From the NCBI GenBank assembly GCA_902524655.1, contig CABZEG010000007.1:1-56884 (forward strand): a DNA stretch of 56,884 nucleotides, in the 5' to 3' direction. Made by a program: the position numbers and the translations under genes. The notes under the pieces were generated by a model. That model saw only the letters and a list, made by a program, of their open reading frames with translations, had not been told where the DNA came from and searched no databases. Positions 1 through 8,160 of the stretch are shown here, piece by piece (position 1 is the first letter of the stretch; each line of letters opens with the position of its first letter). This DNA is from an uncultured Alphaproteobacteria bacterium (lineage in GTDB: Bacteria; Pseudomonadota; Alphaproteobacteria; Rhodobacterales; Rhodobacteraceae).

Positions 1-695
1 GCTTCCAATAATTGTTTTTTTTCTAATTTGTTTGTTTTTCCCTCAAGAACAAATCTTCCTCGCTTCATCACATAAGTATAATCAGACAATTCATAAGCAA
101 AATCAAAATACTGCTCTACCAGAACAATAGCTATTGAACCTTCTTCTCTTAGAGAACCAATAACTTTCCCAATCTGCATGATAATATTTGGCTGAATACC
201 CTCTGTTGGTTCATCAAGTAGTAGTAGTCTTGGTCTAGTAACTAAAGCTCTTGCAATTGCCAATTGCTGTTGCTGACCACCAGATAAATCCCCCCCTCTT
301 CTATTTAGCATATCGAAAAGGACTGGGAACATTTCAAATATCTGTCTTGGTATATATCTTTTTTCTTTTTCAAGGCAAGAAAACCCTATCTCTAAATTTT
401 CTTTAACGGATAATAAAGGAAAAATTTCTCTTCCCTGAGGAACATAAGCAATGCCATTTCTTGCCAAATTATACTGATTTGAGTTGTTCACATTGCTATC
501 TAATGCGTAGTAAGTTCCCTTTGAAATTGGATGCGACCCTGACATTACTTTGAGTAGCGCCGTTTTCCCAACTCCGTTTGGTCCAATGACACTTGTTATC
601 TTTCCAATTTCGGCTTTAAAATTAATATCAAATAAAATCTGTGAACCAGAATAGTGCATATCGATATTCTCCAGAATGAAATGCTTAGCGTCCAA
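1..695 (-). CDS. urtE: Urea ABC transporter ATP-binding protein UrtE (C-terminus cut by window edge)
   Basis: This is the second ATPase of the urea importer; it acts on the cytoplasmic face and pairs with UrtD to drive UrtB/UrtC. My translation shows a Walker A GPNGVGKT shortly after the start, a signature LSGGQQQQLAIARAL and a Walker B LLLLDEPTEG, all normal for the LivF/UrtE branch. The reading frame leaves the window at base 1, so a short C-terminal piece is missing. I chose TTG at 695 as start: it overlaps the urtD stop, and the only nearby ATG (at residue 13) would begin inside the first beta strand. CTG or ATT codons between them are also possible. It is the last gene of the urtABCDE operon, and the overlap with urtD implies coupled translation. 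Family assignment is firm because the whole operon is present. Confidence 0.93.
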   Translation of the reverse strand, partial: MDAKHFILENIDMHYSGSQILFDINFKAEIGKITSVIGPNGVGKTALLKVMSGSHPISKGTYYALDSNVNNSNQYNLARNGIAYVPQGREIFPLLSVKENLEIGFSCLEKEKRYIPRQIFEMFPVLFDMLNRRGGDLSGGQQQQLAIARALVTRPRLLLLDEPTEGIQPNIIMQIGKVIGSLREEGSIAIVLVEQYFDFAYELSDYTYVMKRGRFVLEGKTNKLEKKQLLE

Positions 696-1425
696 GATAA
701 ACCTCTACAACTTCTTTATTTTTTGAGACATGGTCAATGCTACCTTCTGCTAGAACTGAGCCCTCGTGCAGTACTGTAACTCTACAACCCAAATTTCTTA
801 TGAAGTCCATATCATGTTCGACGACAATTATTGACTTCGTTTTTGATAAGTCACGTAGCAATTGAACGGTCATATTCCGCTCCTTTGTAGTCATTCCTGC
901 CGCTGGCTCATCAATAAGCAACAATTTTGGGTCTTGAGATAGTAACATCCCTATTTCAAGCCATTGTTTCTGTCCGTGACTAAGTTCACCTGCTTTTTTT
1001 GAAAGCAGACTTGTTAATTTTATTGTGCTTGCAATTTCGCCAACTCTTAATTTTTCTTGATCGGTATACTTGTAAGTCAGGGCGGCAAAAAAGCCCCTGT
1101 TGTTTTTTAGTGAAACTACTATATTTTCTTCCACAGATTGCTCTTCGAATATAGTAGGGCGCTGAAATTTTCTTCCTATCCCCAATTTAGCAATTTGGTA
1201 TTCACTCTTCTGAGTGAGTGGTATTGCCACCTCATCCCAGAGTACCTTACCGCTATCAGCCTTTGTTTTTCCAGATATTATATCCATAAGTGTGGTTTTC
1301 CCAGCACCATTAGGGCCGATAATTGCTCTTAGCTCAGGGTATCCTATCGACCAGCTTAAACTGTTGATTGCTTTGAACCCGTCAAAAGAAACAGATATGT
1401 TCCGAACTTCTAACAAATCGTTCAC
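685..1425 (-). CDS. urtD: Urea ABC transporter ATP-binding protein UrtD
   Basis: ATPase subunit of the high-affinity urea importer, cytoplasmic, partner of UrtE. The 246 residues are typical for LivG/UrtD. Visible motifs are Walker A GPNGAGKT (residues 37-44), signature LSHGQ (148-152), Walker B LLLIDE (168-173) and the H-loop VVEHD. The early FDGFKAINSL segment matches the UrtD pattern. The start ATG overlaps the end of urtC by 4 bp and its own end overlaps urtE by about 11 bp, so the three genes look translationally coupled. UrtD rather than LivG is chosen because of the flanking urtC and urtA. Confidence 0.95.
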   Translation of the reverse strand: MNDLLEVRNISVSFDGFKAINSLSWSIGYPELRAIIGPNGAGKTTLMDIISGKTKADSGKVLWDEVAIPLTQKSEYQIAKLGIGRKFQRPTIFEEQSVEENIVVSLKNNRGFFAALTYKYTDQEKLRVGEIASTIKLTSLLSKKAGELSHGQKQWLEIGMLLSQDPKLLLIDEPAAGMTTKERNMTVQLLRDLSKTKSIIVVEHDMDFIRNLGCRVTVLHEGSVLAEGSIDHVSKNKEVVEVYLGR

Positions 1426-2582
1426 TTGTTTATCACTCTTTCTTTTATTTTTTCTATCAAACCAAACAAGCCATTTTGAGTAGCTAGGGTGATACTTACA
1501 AAACTAAGACCAAGTATAATAAGCCACCAGTCGACCCAGTTGATATTAATAATCCAAAAATCAATATTAGGTATTTGACCACTTGTAAAAAAGCTAGATA
1601 TTAAAGATACAAACGCAGCTCCCAAAACGGCACCAATTAACTTTCCTCTCCCTCCAATTGAGACCCAAACAGCTAGATATATTGACGCTATTGGTGCCAG
1701 TTCAGTTGGATTAACTATTCCTGCTTGGGGATAGTATAGGCTTCCAGCAATTGCTGCCATTATCGCCGTAACAACAAATATAAGTAACTTATAAAGCTCG
1801 ACATTATATCCTAGAAAACGAACTCTAGCTTCATCATCGCGAATACCCACTAGCAAGTTACCAAGCTTTGATTTGGTAATGATAGAAGCTAAGTAAAAGC
1901 CGCAACAGAGAGCAAATGTCGATAGCCAAAGAAATATGACTGAAATTAAATCTTGTGTAAGGTTTCCATATCCAGGAATATTTTGTAATCCGGAAAGCCC
2001 ATTATTGCCTCTCAATCCGCTATCATTTTGGAATAAGTAGAGAGATAATGCTAAAGTCATGGCTTGAGTTAGAATTGACAAATATACGCCAGTGACTCTT
2101 GAGCGAAAGGCTAGCCAACCAAAAACCAATGCCAGTAGGCCTGGTATTATTACAATGAGTAGAAGATGAATTATTAAAGAGTCCGCAAAAATCCAAATGA
2201 TTGGAATATCAGATCCACCTACCACCCCAAATATCTGATTTCCAATAGCTTCTTTAGTCTCTTCTGGAGTTAAAGGGATTAACTGCTCACTTGCAGCACT
2301 TATAACTATTTCTTTTGTCCTTTCATACATTAGCCACATGCCAATTAGATAACCGCCCAATGCAAAAAACGCCATATGGCCTAGTGAAAGTATTCCACAG
2401 TATCCCCAGACTAAATCTAGGGCAATCGCAGCCAGACACAGCATCATGGTTTTTCCTAACACTTTAACAAAACTAGTAGACAATAAACCCATTGCAAGTT
2501 CACTCGCTATTGTTACAAAAAGAGAAAATAGAAAAAAAAATATCACAAAATTTAAACTTTGATTTCTTTTTATAAAATTCAT
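1422..2582 (-). CDS. urtC: Urea ABC transporter permease UrtC
   Basis: Inner-membrane permease of the urea importer, LivM-type. The 386 residues hold around ten hydrophobic segments. The conserved LivM/UrtC stretch around residues 55-75 (ALDLVWGYCGILSLGH) and the later GLRGNNGLSGLQNIPG motif, characteristic of UrtC, are both visible. The region near residue 245 (GIRDDEARVRFLGYN) is the cytoplasmic loop that contacts the ATPase. It follows urtB with a 2-bp gap and overlaps urtD by 4 bp. UrtC heterodimerises with UrtB in this family. Nothing is truncated. Confidence 0.95.
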   Translation of the reverse strand: MNFIKRNQSLNFVIFFFLFSLFVTIASELAMGLLSTSFVKVLGKTMMLCLAAIALDLVWGYCGILSLGHMAFFALGGYLIGMWLMYERTKEIVISAASEQLIPLTPEETKEAIGNQIFGVVGGSDIPIIWIFADSLIIHLLLIVIIPGLLALVFGWLAFRSRVTGVYLSILTQAMTLALSLYLFQNDSGLRGNNGLSGLQNIPGYGNLTQDLISVIFLWLSTFALCCGFYLASIITKSKLGNLLVGIRDDEARVRFLGYNVELYKLLIFVVTAIMAAIAGSLYYPQAGIVNPTELAPIASIYLAVWVSIGGRGKLIGAVLGAAFVSLISSFFTSGQIPNIDFWIININWVDWWLIILGLSFVSITLATQNGLFGLIEKIKERVINK

Positions 2583-2584
2583 AC

Positions 2585-4588
2585 TTAGTCTCCCGCGGCT
2601 CTTCCTCGTAGAGCTACGATCCCTCGAGGTCTAAACTGTATAAAAATAATTATGAAAATAATCATATATGTCTGGGCGGCCAACGTGTTTGAGGGATTAA
2701 ACCACTCAATTACTTTTTGTAAAAAGCCAATTAAAGTAGCTCCAGCCAATGTTCCCCATATACTACCCACACCTCCAACCACTACTGTCATGAAGCTTTG
2801 TACAATATAATCATTGCCAAGCTCAGAAGTAACTTTTGCATATAAACCAATGCCAACACCCGCGATGCCTGCTATCCCAGAACCTAAGCCAAAAGTAAAC
2901 ATGTTTATCTGATCAGGATTAACTCCCATACTAGCAGCCATGGAGGGATTTTGGGTAACGGCTCGCGTCTCCAGTCCAAAGCGAGTTCTGTTTAGAATGT
3001 AAATTAAAATAATTGTAAAGGCGATGCTCAAAACAAAAATAGCTACCCTAATCCAACTTATTGAAATAATCTCATTGAATATCAACGCTCCATCTAGCCA
3101 TTCAGGTGATGTCAAAGGTCTAGCCTGGGTTCCAAATATATTTTTTGCTAGTTGTTGGAGTGCGATGCTTATTCCGAACGTAGCCAGTAAAGTTTCTAAT
3201 GGTCTTTTATACAATTTTTTAATTACCAATCTTTCCATTACAATTCCGGCGAAAAAGGTAACGAGAAAAGCGACAGGAATAGCAATAAGTATAGATAAAG
3301 TATAATTTGTTACGAAAAGTTGGACTACATATCCTGAATAAGCACCCATCATGATAAATTCACCATGTGCCATATTAATTACTCGCATGACACCAAATGT
3401 TATTGCTAAGCCGATTGCAGCTAAAAAATAAATTGACGCAAGACTAAGACCCTCTAATATCAAATCTACGAAGCTAAAGACTGATACCCGACCATTAATT
3501 ACATTGAGTGTCTCTGTTGCAGCATTTGTTACCTCTCTCGAACTTTCCGCGTACTCTTCATAAAACACATATTGCGCGACAATATTCTTCATATCTTCTC
3601 TTGAAACCACGGGCTCTACTTTCCCATTTTTTATCAGTCGGTTAAGCACCCTATTTCTTTTATGATAACTATCAAGTGAATGCGCCTCCTCTATCTTGAT
3701 ATTTCCAATCTCGGCCTGTTGAGTGAGAATATCTTTAAGTTTTTTTTGTGTTAAAATTTCAGGCGCTTTTTCTTCTTTAACTAGCATTAAATATGCATCA
3801 AGGTCAGTAAATGAACCGTCAGTCGTGCTAGAATGATTTGTCTCTATAAAGTCGTATTGGTCAATTGCTCCTGTCTCGGGCTCCAATATCTGAGAAATAT
3901 TAATATTGTCTGGGATTACCTTCTCAGCTTTTAATGCAGTCCTTATAATTTGGTTTAAAACTCCTCTTACATCGATGCCTAGGTCATTTTTTAGAGATCG
4001 AATTACTTCAACTCTGTGTGAAATATTCTTCTCAAACCTTACTGTTAATAACTTTTCCAATCTGATCATTCTATTTTTTATTTTCAGATTATTTTCTATT
4101 TCAATAGCCTTTCTCAATGGCACCCTAAATCTTTCTTCTGGTTTTCTTGCAATGGAGTCTAAGGTCTTTGATCGTATAGAGGGATCTGCATTCAAAAGTT
4201 GAAATTGTACTAGGGCCGAAGAAATAATTGCCCTTACACCACTGTTTGGCTTAATTTGCTTTATCTTTTTCTTGTCAATGACTTCAATCAGTTGTTCGTC
4301 AATTACATCAAATATCTCATAAGATCTCTTCTCCAGTTTCTTTGCCGTTACGACTAATCCATCAGATTTCCTAAACCAAAGTTCTTTATTGAGCCACCTT
4401 AATAAGAACTTCTCTGTACCGCCAGAATTTAGTTCCAAAAGGCTGTCAATTACAGGACTTATCGTCTTTGAAGAACTCTTATGGAAACTAGCTTTATTCG
4501 TCCAAATAAACTCACTTAGATCTTTGTCAGATGCAACTGACGCAGAGGCAAACAACATTACTCCAACAAAAATAAAAAACCTTTTCAC
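2585..4588 (-). CDS. urtB: Urea ABC transporter permease UrtB with long N-terminal domain
   Basis: Inner-membrane permease of the urea importer. At 667 residues it is much longer than a bare LivH permease (about 300). Residues 1-20 are a signal-like hydrophobic segment; residues 20 to about 365 form a charged, helix-rich extension; the permease domain starts near residue 370 (VDLILEGLSLASIYFL) and contains GLAITFGVMRVINMAHGEF, the LivH/UrtB hallmark, and a C-terminal QFRPRGIVA. UrtB proteins commonly carry an extracytoplasmic extension, but this one is at the long end as far as I recall. It lies downstream of the hairpin that follows urtA, which would lower its expression relative to the binding protein. 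No frameshift is visible. Confidence 0.95.
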   Translation of the reverse strand: MKRFFIFVGVMLFASASVASDKDLSEFIWTNKASFHKSSSKTISPVIDSLLELNSGGTEKFLLRWLNKELWFRKSDGLVVTAKKLEKRSYEIFDVIDEQLIEVIDKKKIKQIKPNSGVRAIISSALVQFQLLNADPSIRSKTLDSIARKPEERFRVPLRKAIEIENNLKIKNRMIRLEKLLTVRFEKNISHRVEVIRSLKNDLGIDVRGVLNQIIRTALKAEKVIPDNINISQILEPETGAIDQYDFIETNHSSTTDGSFTDLDAYLMLVKEEKAPEILTQKKLKDILTQQAEIGNIKIEEAHSLDSYHKRNRVLNRLIKNGKVEPVVSREDMKNIVAQYVFYEEYAESSREVTNAATETLNVINGRVSVFSFVDLILEGLSLASIYFLAAIGLAITFGVMRVINMAHGEFIMMGAYSGYVVQLFVTNYTLSILIAIPVAFLVTFFAGIVMERLVIKKLYKRPLETLLATFGISIALQQLAKNIFGTQARPLTSPEWLDGALIFNEIISISWIRVAIFVLSIAFTIILIYILNRTRFGLETRAVTQNPSMAASMGVNPDQINMFTFGLGSGIAGIAGVGIGLYAKVTSELGNDYIVQSFMTVVVGGVGSIWGTLAGATLIGFLQKVIEWFNPSNTLAAQTYMIIFIIIFIQFRPRGIVALRGRAAGD

Positions 4589-4606
4589 TTAACTAGTTCC
4601 AAAAAA

Positions 4607-4632
4607 GTTGTGGGGATAAAATATCCCCACAA
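4607..4632 (-). terminator. Rho-independent terminator/attenuator between urtA and urtB
   Basis: Read on the minus strand, an 11-bp perfect stem (TTGTGGGGATA pairing with TATCCCCACAA) closes a 3-nt loop and is followed by C and a run of six T. It lies just after the urtA stop and before the urtB start. In an operon this would let the abundant binding protein be made in excess over the membrane and ATPase subunits. Partial read-through is inferred, because urtB-E have no other obvious promoter. Confidence 0.85.
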
Positions 4633-4648
4633 TAATCCAAAATCATGG

Positions 4649-5923
4649 TCAATAATTGGACTTCATCTGCACACACGTCTTAGTTTCAGTGTTATACATA
4701 CCACAACCCATATCTTTCCAATCTGACATCAAAGGCTTGGACTCTGCCAAGTAATCCGTCCACGCATCTCCAGGTACCTCAGAGGTCTGACTGATAATAT
4801 CGAACTGCCCATCCGCTTGTATTTCGCCAATCAATACAGGCTTCGCAAGATGGTGATTTGGAAGCATTTCAGCCATTCCACCCGTCAAATTTGGCACCTT
4901 TAAACCGTACATTGCTTTTCGAACTGCATCTACATCGGTCGTTCCAGCTTTTTCGACAGCCTTAACGTACATCTCAAACCCGATTACATGTGCCTCCATT
5001 GGATCATTAGTAACGCGATTATCGCCCATGGTCGCTTTCCAATCTTTAATAAAGGCATCATTCAAATCAGACTCTGCACTTTGAAAATAATTCCATGCCG
5101 CTAAGTGCCCTACTAAATTTGCTGTATCAAGCCCAGACAGCTCTTCTTCACCAACAGAAAACGCAACTACTGGAATATCATCTGCTGAAATACCTGCAGC
5201 GGCCAACTCCTTATAAAATCCAATATTAGCATCACCATTAATTGTTGAAATTACACCAACCTTTTTTCCATCTGCTCCCAAAGCCACTACGTCAGCAACA
5301 ATTTTAGACCAGTCAGAGTGACCAAATGGTGTATAGTTAACAAAAATATCTGATGCCGGTACTCCTTTATCAATCAGGTACTGATTGAGAATTTTATTGG
5401 TAGTTCTAGGATAAACATAGTCCGTACCTAACAATGCAAATTTCTCTACACCGAGTTCTTCCAAATAGTAATCTGTTGCCGGGATGGCCTGCTGGTTTGG
5501 TGCTGCTCCGGTGTAGAAGACATTTTTGGAACTTTCTTCCCCCTCGTACTGGACAGGATAAAAAAGTAACCCATTGAGTTCTTCTATGACAGGTAATACG
5601 GACTTTCGGGAAACAGAGGTCCAGCATCCAAACATAACGTCCACTTCTTGAACTGTTAATAACTCTCTAGCTTTTTCTGCAAAAAGTGGCCAGTCAGAAG
5701 CTGGGTCAACAACTACTGGAACTAGTTTCTCTCCATTTATACCACCCTTTGCATTCTGCTTTTCTATAAGCATCAGCATTGTATCTTTTAGAGTTGTTTC
5801 GGATATAGCCATCGTACCAGATAATGAATGTAATATCCCTATTTTAATATCTGAAAACGAAGGCACGGTTGATGTTAAAAGAACTATACTCGTTACTAAG
5901 CCATATAAATTTTTTCTTATCAT
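4649..5923 (-). CDS. urtA: Urea ABC transporter substrate-binding protein UrtA
   Basis: Periplasmic urea-binding protein. The 424 residues begin with a signal peptide (positively charged MIRKN, hydrophobic core, likely cleavage near residue 24 after PSFS). The mature part shows UrtA diagnostic segments: GILHSLSGTMAISE (about residues 29-42), FGCWTSVSRKSVLPV, and YPVQYEGEESS. The C-terminal Cys pair in the last 25 residues could form a disulfide. It is the first gene of the operon, with SD-like GGAG about 10 nt before the ATG. No urease genes are in the window, so urea use is inferred from the transporter alone. Confidence 0.97.
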   Translation of the reverse strand: MIRKNLYGLVTSIVLLTSTVPSFSDIKIGILHSLSGTMAISETTLKDTMLMLIEKQNAKGGINGEKLVPVVVDPASDWPLFAEKARELLTVQEVDVMFGCWTSVSRKSVLPVIEELNGLLFYPVQYEGEESSKNVFYTGAAPNQQAIPATDYYLEELGVEKFALLGTDYVYPRTTNKILNQYLIDKGVPASDIFVNYTPFGHSDWSKIVADVVALGADGKKVGVISTINGDANIGFYKELAAAGISADDIPVVAFSVGEEELSGLDTANLVGHLAAWNYFQSAESDLNDAFIKDWKATMGDNRVTNDPMEAHVIGFEMYVKAVEKAGTTDVDAVRKAMYGLKVPNLTGGMAEMLPNHHLAKPVLIGEIQADGQFDIISQTSEVPGDAWTDYLAESKPLMSDWKDMGCGMYNTETKTCVQMKSNY

Positions 5924-5959
5924 AATATTTTAACTCCAATAAGCGCGCCAGCACGAAGT

Positions 5960-5980
5960 AAATAAAAAGCTTGTTTATTT
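5960..5980. promoter_or_regulatory. Inverted repeat upstream of urtA
   Basis: Seven-base arms AAATAAA and TTTATTT flank a 7-base centre holding AAGCTT, 37-57 bp before the urtA start. The position and symmetry fit an operator or a leader hairpin of the urt operon. The arms are pure A/T, so chance occurrence in this AT-rich DNA cannot be excluded. Confidence 0.3.
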
Positions 5981-6019
5981 CTGCTTATCTATTAGCTTAG
6001 ACCGGCACTATGTTGCATT

Positions 6020-6053
6020 TGCGTGCGGTCTTCCTAGCAGTCGGCTGCACGCG
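6020..6053. other. GC-rich hairpin in the urtA upstream region
   Basis: GCGTGCGGTC and GGCTGCACGC can pair over 10 positions around a 12-nt loop. On the plus strand two of the pairs are G-T wobbles, whereas on the minus strand they become A-C mismatches, so an RNA would fold better if read on the plus strand. The surrounding 6001-6090 is a GC-rich island in very AT-rich DNA and carries three TGCAC/GTGCA pentamers. The function is unknown; it may be a structured RNA, a terminator or a protein-binding region. Confidence 0.35.
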
Positions 6054-6136
6054 TCTTTTGGCACATGCACCCCCCGATTCTTATGTGCATTTCTAAGATA
6101 TAATTTGAACACTAAAAGTGAAGCGACAAGACTTTA

Positions 6137-6149
6137 TTACGTCACGTAA
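6137..6149. promoter_or_regulatory. TTAC-N5-GTAA palindrome between urtA and the HMG-CoA lyase remnant
   Basis: The 13-mer TTACGTCACGTAA is a perfect odd-centred palindrome. The same TTAC-N5-GTAA form occurs three times in the 37024-37503 intergenic region. It is a candidate operator for an unidentified regulator; position 214 bp upstream of urtA makes a urt role possible but unproved. Confidence 0.35.
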
Positions 6150-6194
6150 GATGCGATTATTATGCACATTTTTTAATCAAAATTCATTAATTGA

Positions 6195-6836
6195 TTAGTT
6201 TTTAAGCAAATTAAACAAATATTTTTCAGCAAATAACAGCATTTCTAAGTCTGAAATACCCAAAAAATTCTCGATTCCAATAGCGTTTATCAGCTGTACC
6301 GTGCTTAAGTTCCCCTTTGCACCGGGGGCATAAGGGCAACCTCCAAGTCCACCTATCGCGGTGTCAAATGTTTTTATTCCATATTTGAGACCGACTTCAA
6401 CATTTTTAATTGCATTATCTGATGTATCGTGAAAATGCCCAGCAAGTTGCTCTGGATTTAAACTTTCACATATAACATCAAGTAGTTCATCAATCTTTTT
6501 TGGAGTTCCCTTTCCAATTGTGTCTCCCAAGGAAACTTCATAGCATCCCATGTCAAGAAGCTTTGAGGTGACCTCCAAAACACGTTTTGGAGAAACATAA
6601 CCTGCATAAGGACACTCTATTACACATGACACATACCCTCTTACGGGTATCTTTTTTTGCCTAGCCTTTTCGAAAATATCTCGAAATCTTGCTAAACTTT
6701 CGTCTATTGAGCAATTGACATTTTTTTGAGAAAAAGTCTCTGAAGCAGCAGCAAAGACTGCTACCTCATCTACCTTAGCGTGCAATGCATTTTCAAAACC
6801 CTTCAGGTTTGGTGTCAAAGCGGTGTAACCGTATGG
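6195..6836 (-). pseudogene. HMG-CoA lyase remnant lacking its N-terminal third
   Basis: Residues from about YTALTPNLKGFENAL to the end match the C-terminal two thirds of hydroxymethylglutaryl-CoA lyase, which cleaves HMG-CoA to acetyl-CoA and acetoacetate. The family signature GGLGGCPYAPGAKGN with its catalytic Cys is intact near the C-terminus, as are GHFHDT and SLGDT. Normal length is near 300; only about 214 residues align, and the start of the TIM barrel with the metal-binding and substrate-binding residues (the usual EVGxRDGLQNE segment) is absent. Upstream in frame there are about 11 unrelated residues and then a TGA. The break lies near 6837, next to non-coding, GC-variable DNA, so I read it as a truncated, probably inactive gene left by a rearrangement. 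A shortened expressed protein from the TTG at 6818 is less likely. Confidence 0.8.
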
Positions 6837-6858
6837 CGAATTTGAGCTTGATGCAGTT

Positions 6859-6866
6859 TGTATACA
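6859..6866. promoter_or_regulatory. TGTATACA palindrome at the truncation junction
   Basis: An 8-bp perfect palindrome of the kind bound by GntR/FadR-type repressors lies 22 bp upstream of the HMG-CoA lyase breakpoint. It may be the operator of whatever gene formerly stood here. Short and AT-rich, so weakly supported. Confidence 0.2.
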
Positions 6867-6955
6867 GTTAAACGCCCTTCAAATGCACCACTAGCAAATG
6901 AAATACAGCAATAACAGTAACTTAGGTATCTCCGTGTTCATATCAATAGGCACGA

Positions 6956-6979
6956 TTTGTTTCACAGTTTGTTTTACAG
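6956..6979. repeat. Tandem 12-mer direct repeat
   Basis: TTTGTTTCACAG is followed directly by TTTGTTTTACAG (one mismatch) and then a further TTTAAG. It abuts a GC-rich patch at 6985-7060. It could be a regulatory repeat or part of a recombination scar. Confidence 0.5.
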
Positions 6980-7013
6980 TTTAAGTGACCCCTGCCACGC
7001 ATGGGACACAGAG

Positions 7014-7034
7014 GGGGGGTACTCACGTAGTACT
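7014..7034. other. GC-rich patch with a GTACT/AGTAC inverted repeat
   Basis: After a run of G residues, GTACT and AGTAC flank CACGT at about 7019-7033. The patch (about 6985-7060) has no open frame and stands out by composition from its AT-rich surroundings. It lies between the truncated lyase and the NTF2-like gene and may be a mobile-element scar. No match to a known RNA is evident. Confidence 0.25.
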
Positions 7035-7076
7035 TTCTTGGCGTGTGCAGCAGATGGGGTGTTTAATAGCTGTATC

Positions 7077-7397
7077 TTAACTAATTTGAATAGCATTGCT
7101 CATTTCTCTCCAAACCTTGCCATCCTTGTAAAGTTGTATTTGCGTAACCCTGAACTTTTTACCAGTTTTTTGGGTTACTACATGCTTAAACGCCATCATA
7201 TCGTCATCTTCATGTAATAATTCGTTCTGATTAATTGCTTGCTTTGATGCAAACTCTTTTTCTAAATTTTTTACATGTTCTTCACGATCCATCAACGCGG
7301 TCTCTTTAATGTACATAAAGTCCTCGTGGAGCCATTCCTCCATTTCTTTCCAGTTTCGTTCTGCTACGAGCCTAAGAACTTTATTGTATTTTTCCAC
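7077..7397 (-). CDS. Small NTF2/SnoaL-like protein
   Basis: A 106-residue soluble protein with the alpha-helix then mixed alpha/beta pattern of the SnoaL/NTF2-like fold: an N-terminal helix (KVLRLVAERNWKEMEEWLHEDFMYI), a helix with DREEHVKNLEKEF, and C-terminal strands ending in a KVWREMSNAIQIS edge. It lacks the full length (about 130-140) of typical ketosteroid-isomerase-like enzymes, so it may be a minimal or shortened member. Start is GTG at 7397 with GGAG eight bases upstream. It sits between the lyase remnant and a phage terminase gene, in a stretch I regard as accessory. No substrate can be inferred. Confidence 0.65.
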   Translation of the reverse strand: MEKYNKVLRLVAERNWKEMEEWLHEDFMYIKETALMDREEHVKNLEKEFASKQAINQNELLHEDDDMMAFKHVVTQKTGKKFRVTQIQLYKDGKVWREMSNAIQIS

Positions 7398-7532
7398 TTA
7401 AATCTCCAAAAAATATTCTGAATAATATTTCATTTGATTTGCAATTCCTAGTCTAATTATTTTTGATTTTGTGCTGAAGGAAGTAACTTTTGGGGTTCGT
7501 ACTATTGTTGGCGTTTAGGTTCATCAGAATGT

Positions 7533-7547
7533 AAGTGAAAGCACTTT
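7533..7547. other. Small inverted repeat downstream of the terminase gene
   Basis: AAGTG and CACTT flank AAAG just beyond the stop of the terminase-like gene. It could be a weak terminator stem, but the T run is poor on either strand. Confidence 0.2.
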
Positions 7548-7552
7548 TGCTA

Positions 7553-7957
7553 TTAAAAAATTTTCTGAAGCCTTTTGTGAATTTCACCAAGTATCTCTTC
7601 TGAGGTTCTATCGTCTGCACTTTCTTTTTGGGGGGTGAAAAAGCCGATATGTTTTCCAATTAGTTCCATTGCTTTAAGCTTTCCTGCCATAGGTCCATCA
7701 CCAAAGGCTATGCTCTCCAATTCATTAAGCACTCTCTCTTCTCTAGAGACCGCTTGTAAGCGTCGTCTAGCTTCTTTTTCCTTCTCTAGCTCTAAAATCC
7801 TTGTACTGACCTTGGGGTGTCTCCTGAGCCTTGAGGCTTCCTCCCAGACGGTCTTATCAGACATATTTTGAGTATCATAAGCACCTTTATAGGCTGAAGT
7901 CTGACTAGTACCTTGAGTAAGGAGTTCAACAAAGTTTTCTTGCTTAGCTGTTAACAT
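7553..7957 (-). CDS. Orphan phage terminase small-subunit-like protein
   Basis: The N-terminal half (LTAKQENFVELLTQGTS, then AYKGAYD and SDKTVWEEASRLRRHPKV) is the helix-turn-helix DNA-recognition domain typical of the Terminase_2 small-subunit family, which binds phage packaging sites. The remainder is a charged helix (ILELEKEKEARRRLQ) with a short tail, for 134 residues, close to a normal small terminase. AAAGGATGA eight bases upstream gives a good ribosome-binding site. No large terminase, portal or integrase is nearby. It stands about 200 bp from the 3' end of tRNA-Ser, a common integration site, so it is probably what remains of an integrated phage or phage-derived island. It may alternatively serve a host role such as a DNA-binding regulator. 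Confidence 0.7.
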   Translation of the reverse strand: MLTAKQENFVELLTQGTSQTSAYKGAYDTQNMSDKTVWEEASRLRRHPKVSTRILELEKEKEARRRLQAVSREERVLNELESIAFGDGPMAGKLKAMELIGKHIGFFTPQKESADDRTSEEILGEIHKRLQKIF

Positions 7958-8079
7958 TTTAGGTCATCCTTTGAGCATTTTTCAGTACATAGATTATGCT
8001 GATGATTAAACAGTTTGGGGGGTAGGGATTAGGTGGGGTATTGAAATTTCAATTCTTCATACATCATGCTTAGTTATTG

Positions 8080-8108
8080 CCTTGTTGTGGGTAAGGTTGT
8101 GGGTAGAT
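8080..8108. repeat. Short direct repeat between terminase gene and tRNA-Ser
   Basis: TTGTGGGTA occurs twice within about 20 bp here. The 7958-8160 stretch is otherwise non-coding, with no convincing frame. It may be part of an attachment region next to the tRNA 3' end; no second copy of the tRNA end was found by eye. Confidence 0.3.
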
Positions 8109-8160
8109 ATCGATAATATAACATAAAATTCAATTTAAACAATGATTTAAGGGGTATTTA

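Noticed and set aside
6041-6089. NtrC-type site from TGCAC/GTGCA pentamers upstream of urtA
   Set aside because: The spacing between arms (14 bases) does not match the usual 7; no sigma-54 type -24/-12 pair is visible.
5924-6194. Guanidine or urea-related riboswitch before urtA
   Set aside because: No ACGR tetraloop pair or other guanidine-riboswitch pattern could be found; the hairpin folds better on the strand opposite to urtA.
7453-7659. 68-residue frame overlapping the 3' end of the terminase-like gene
   Set aside because: Different frame of the same strand, no start signal; a continuation artefact.
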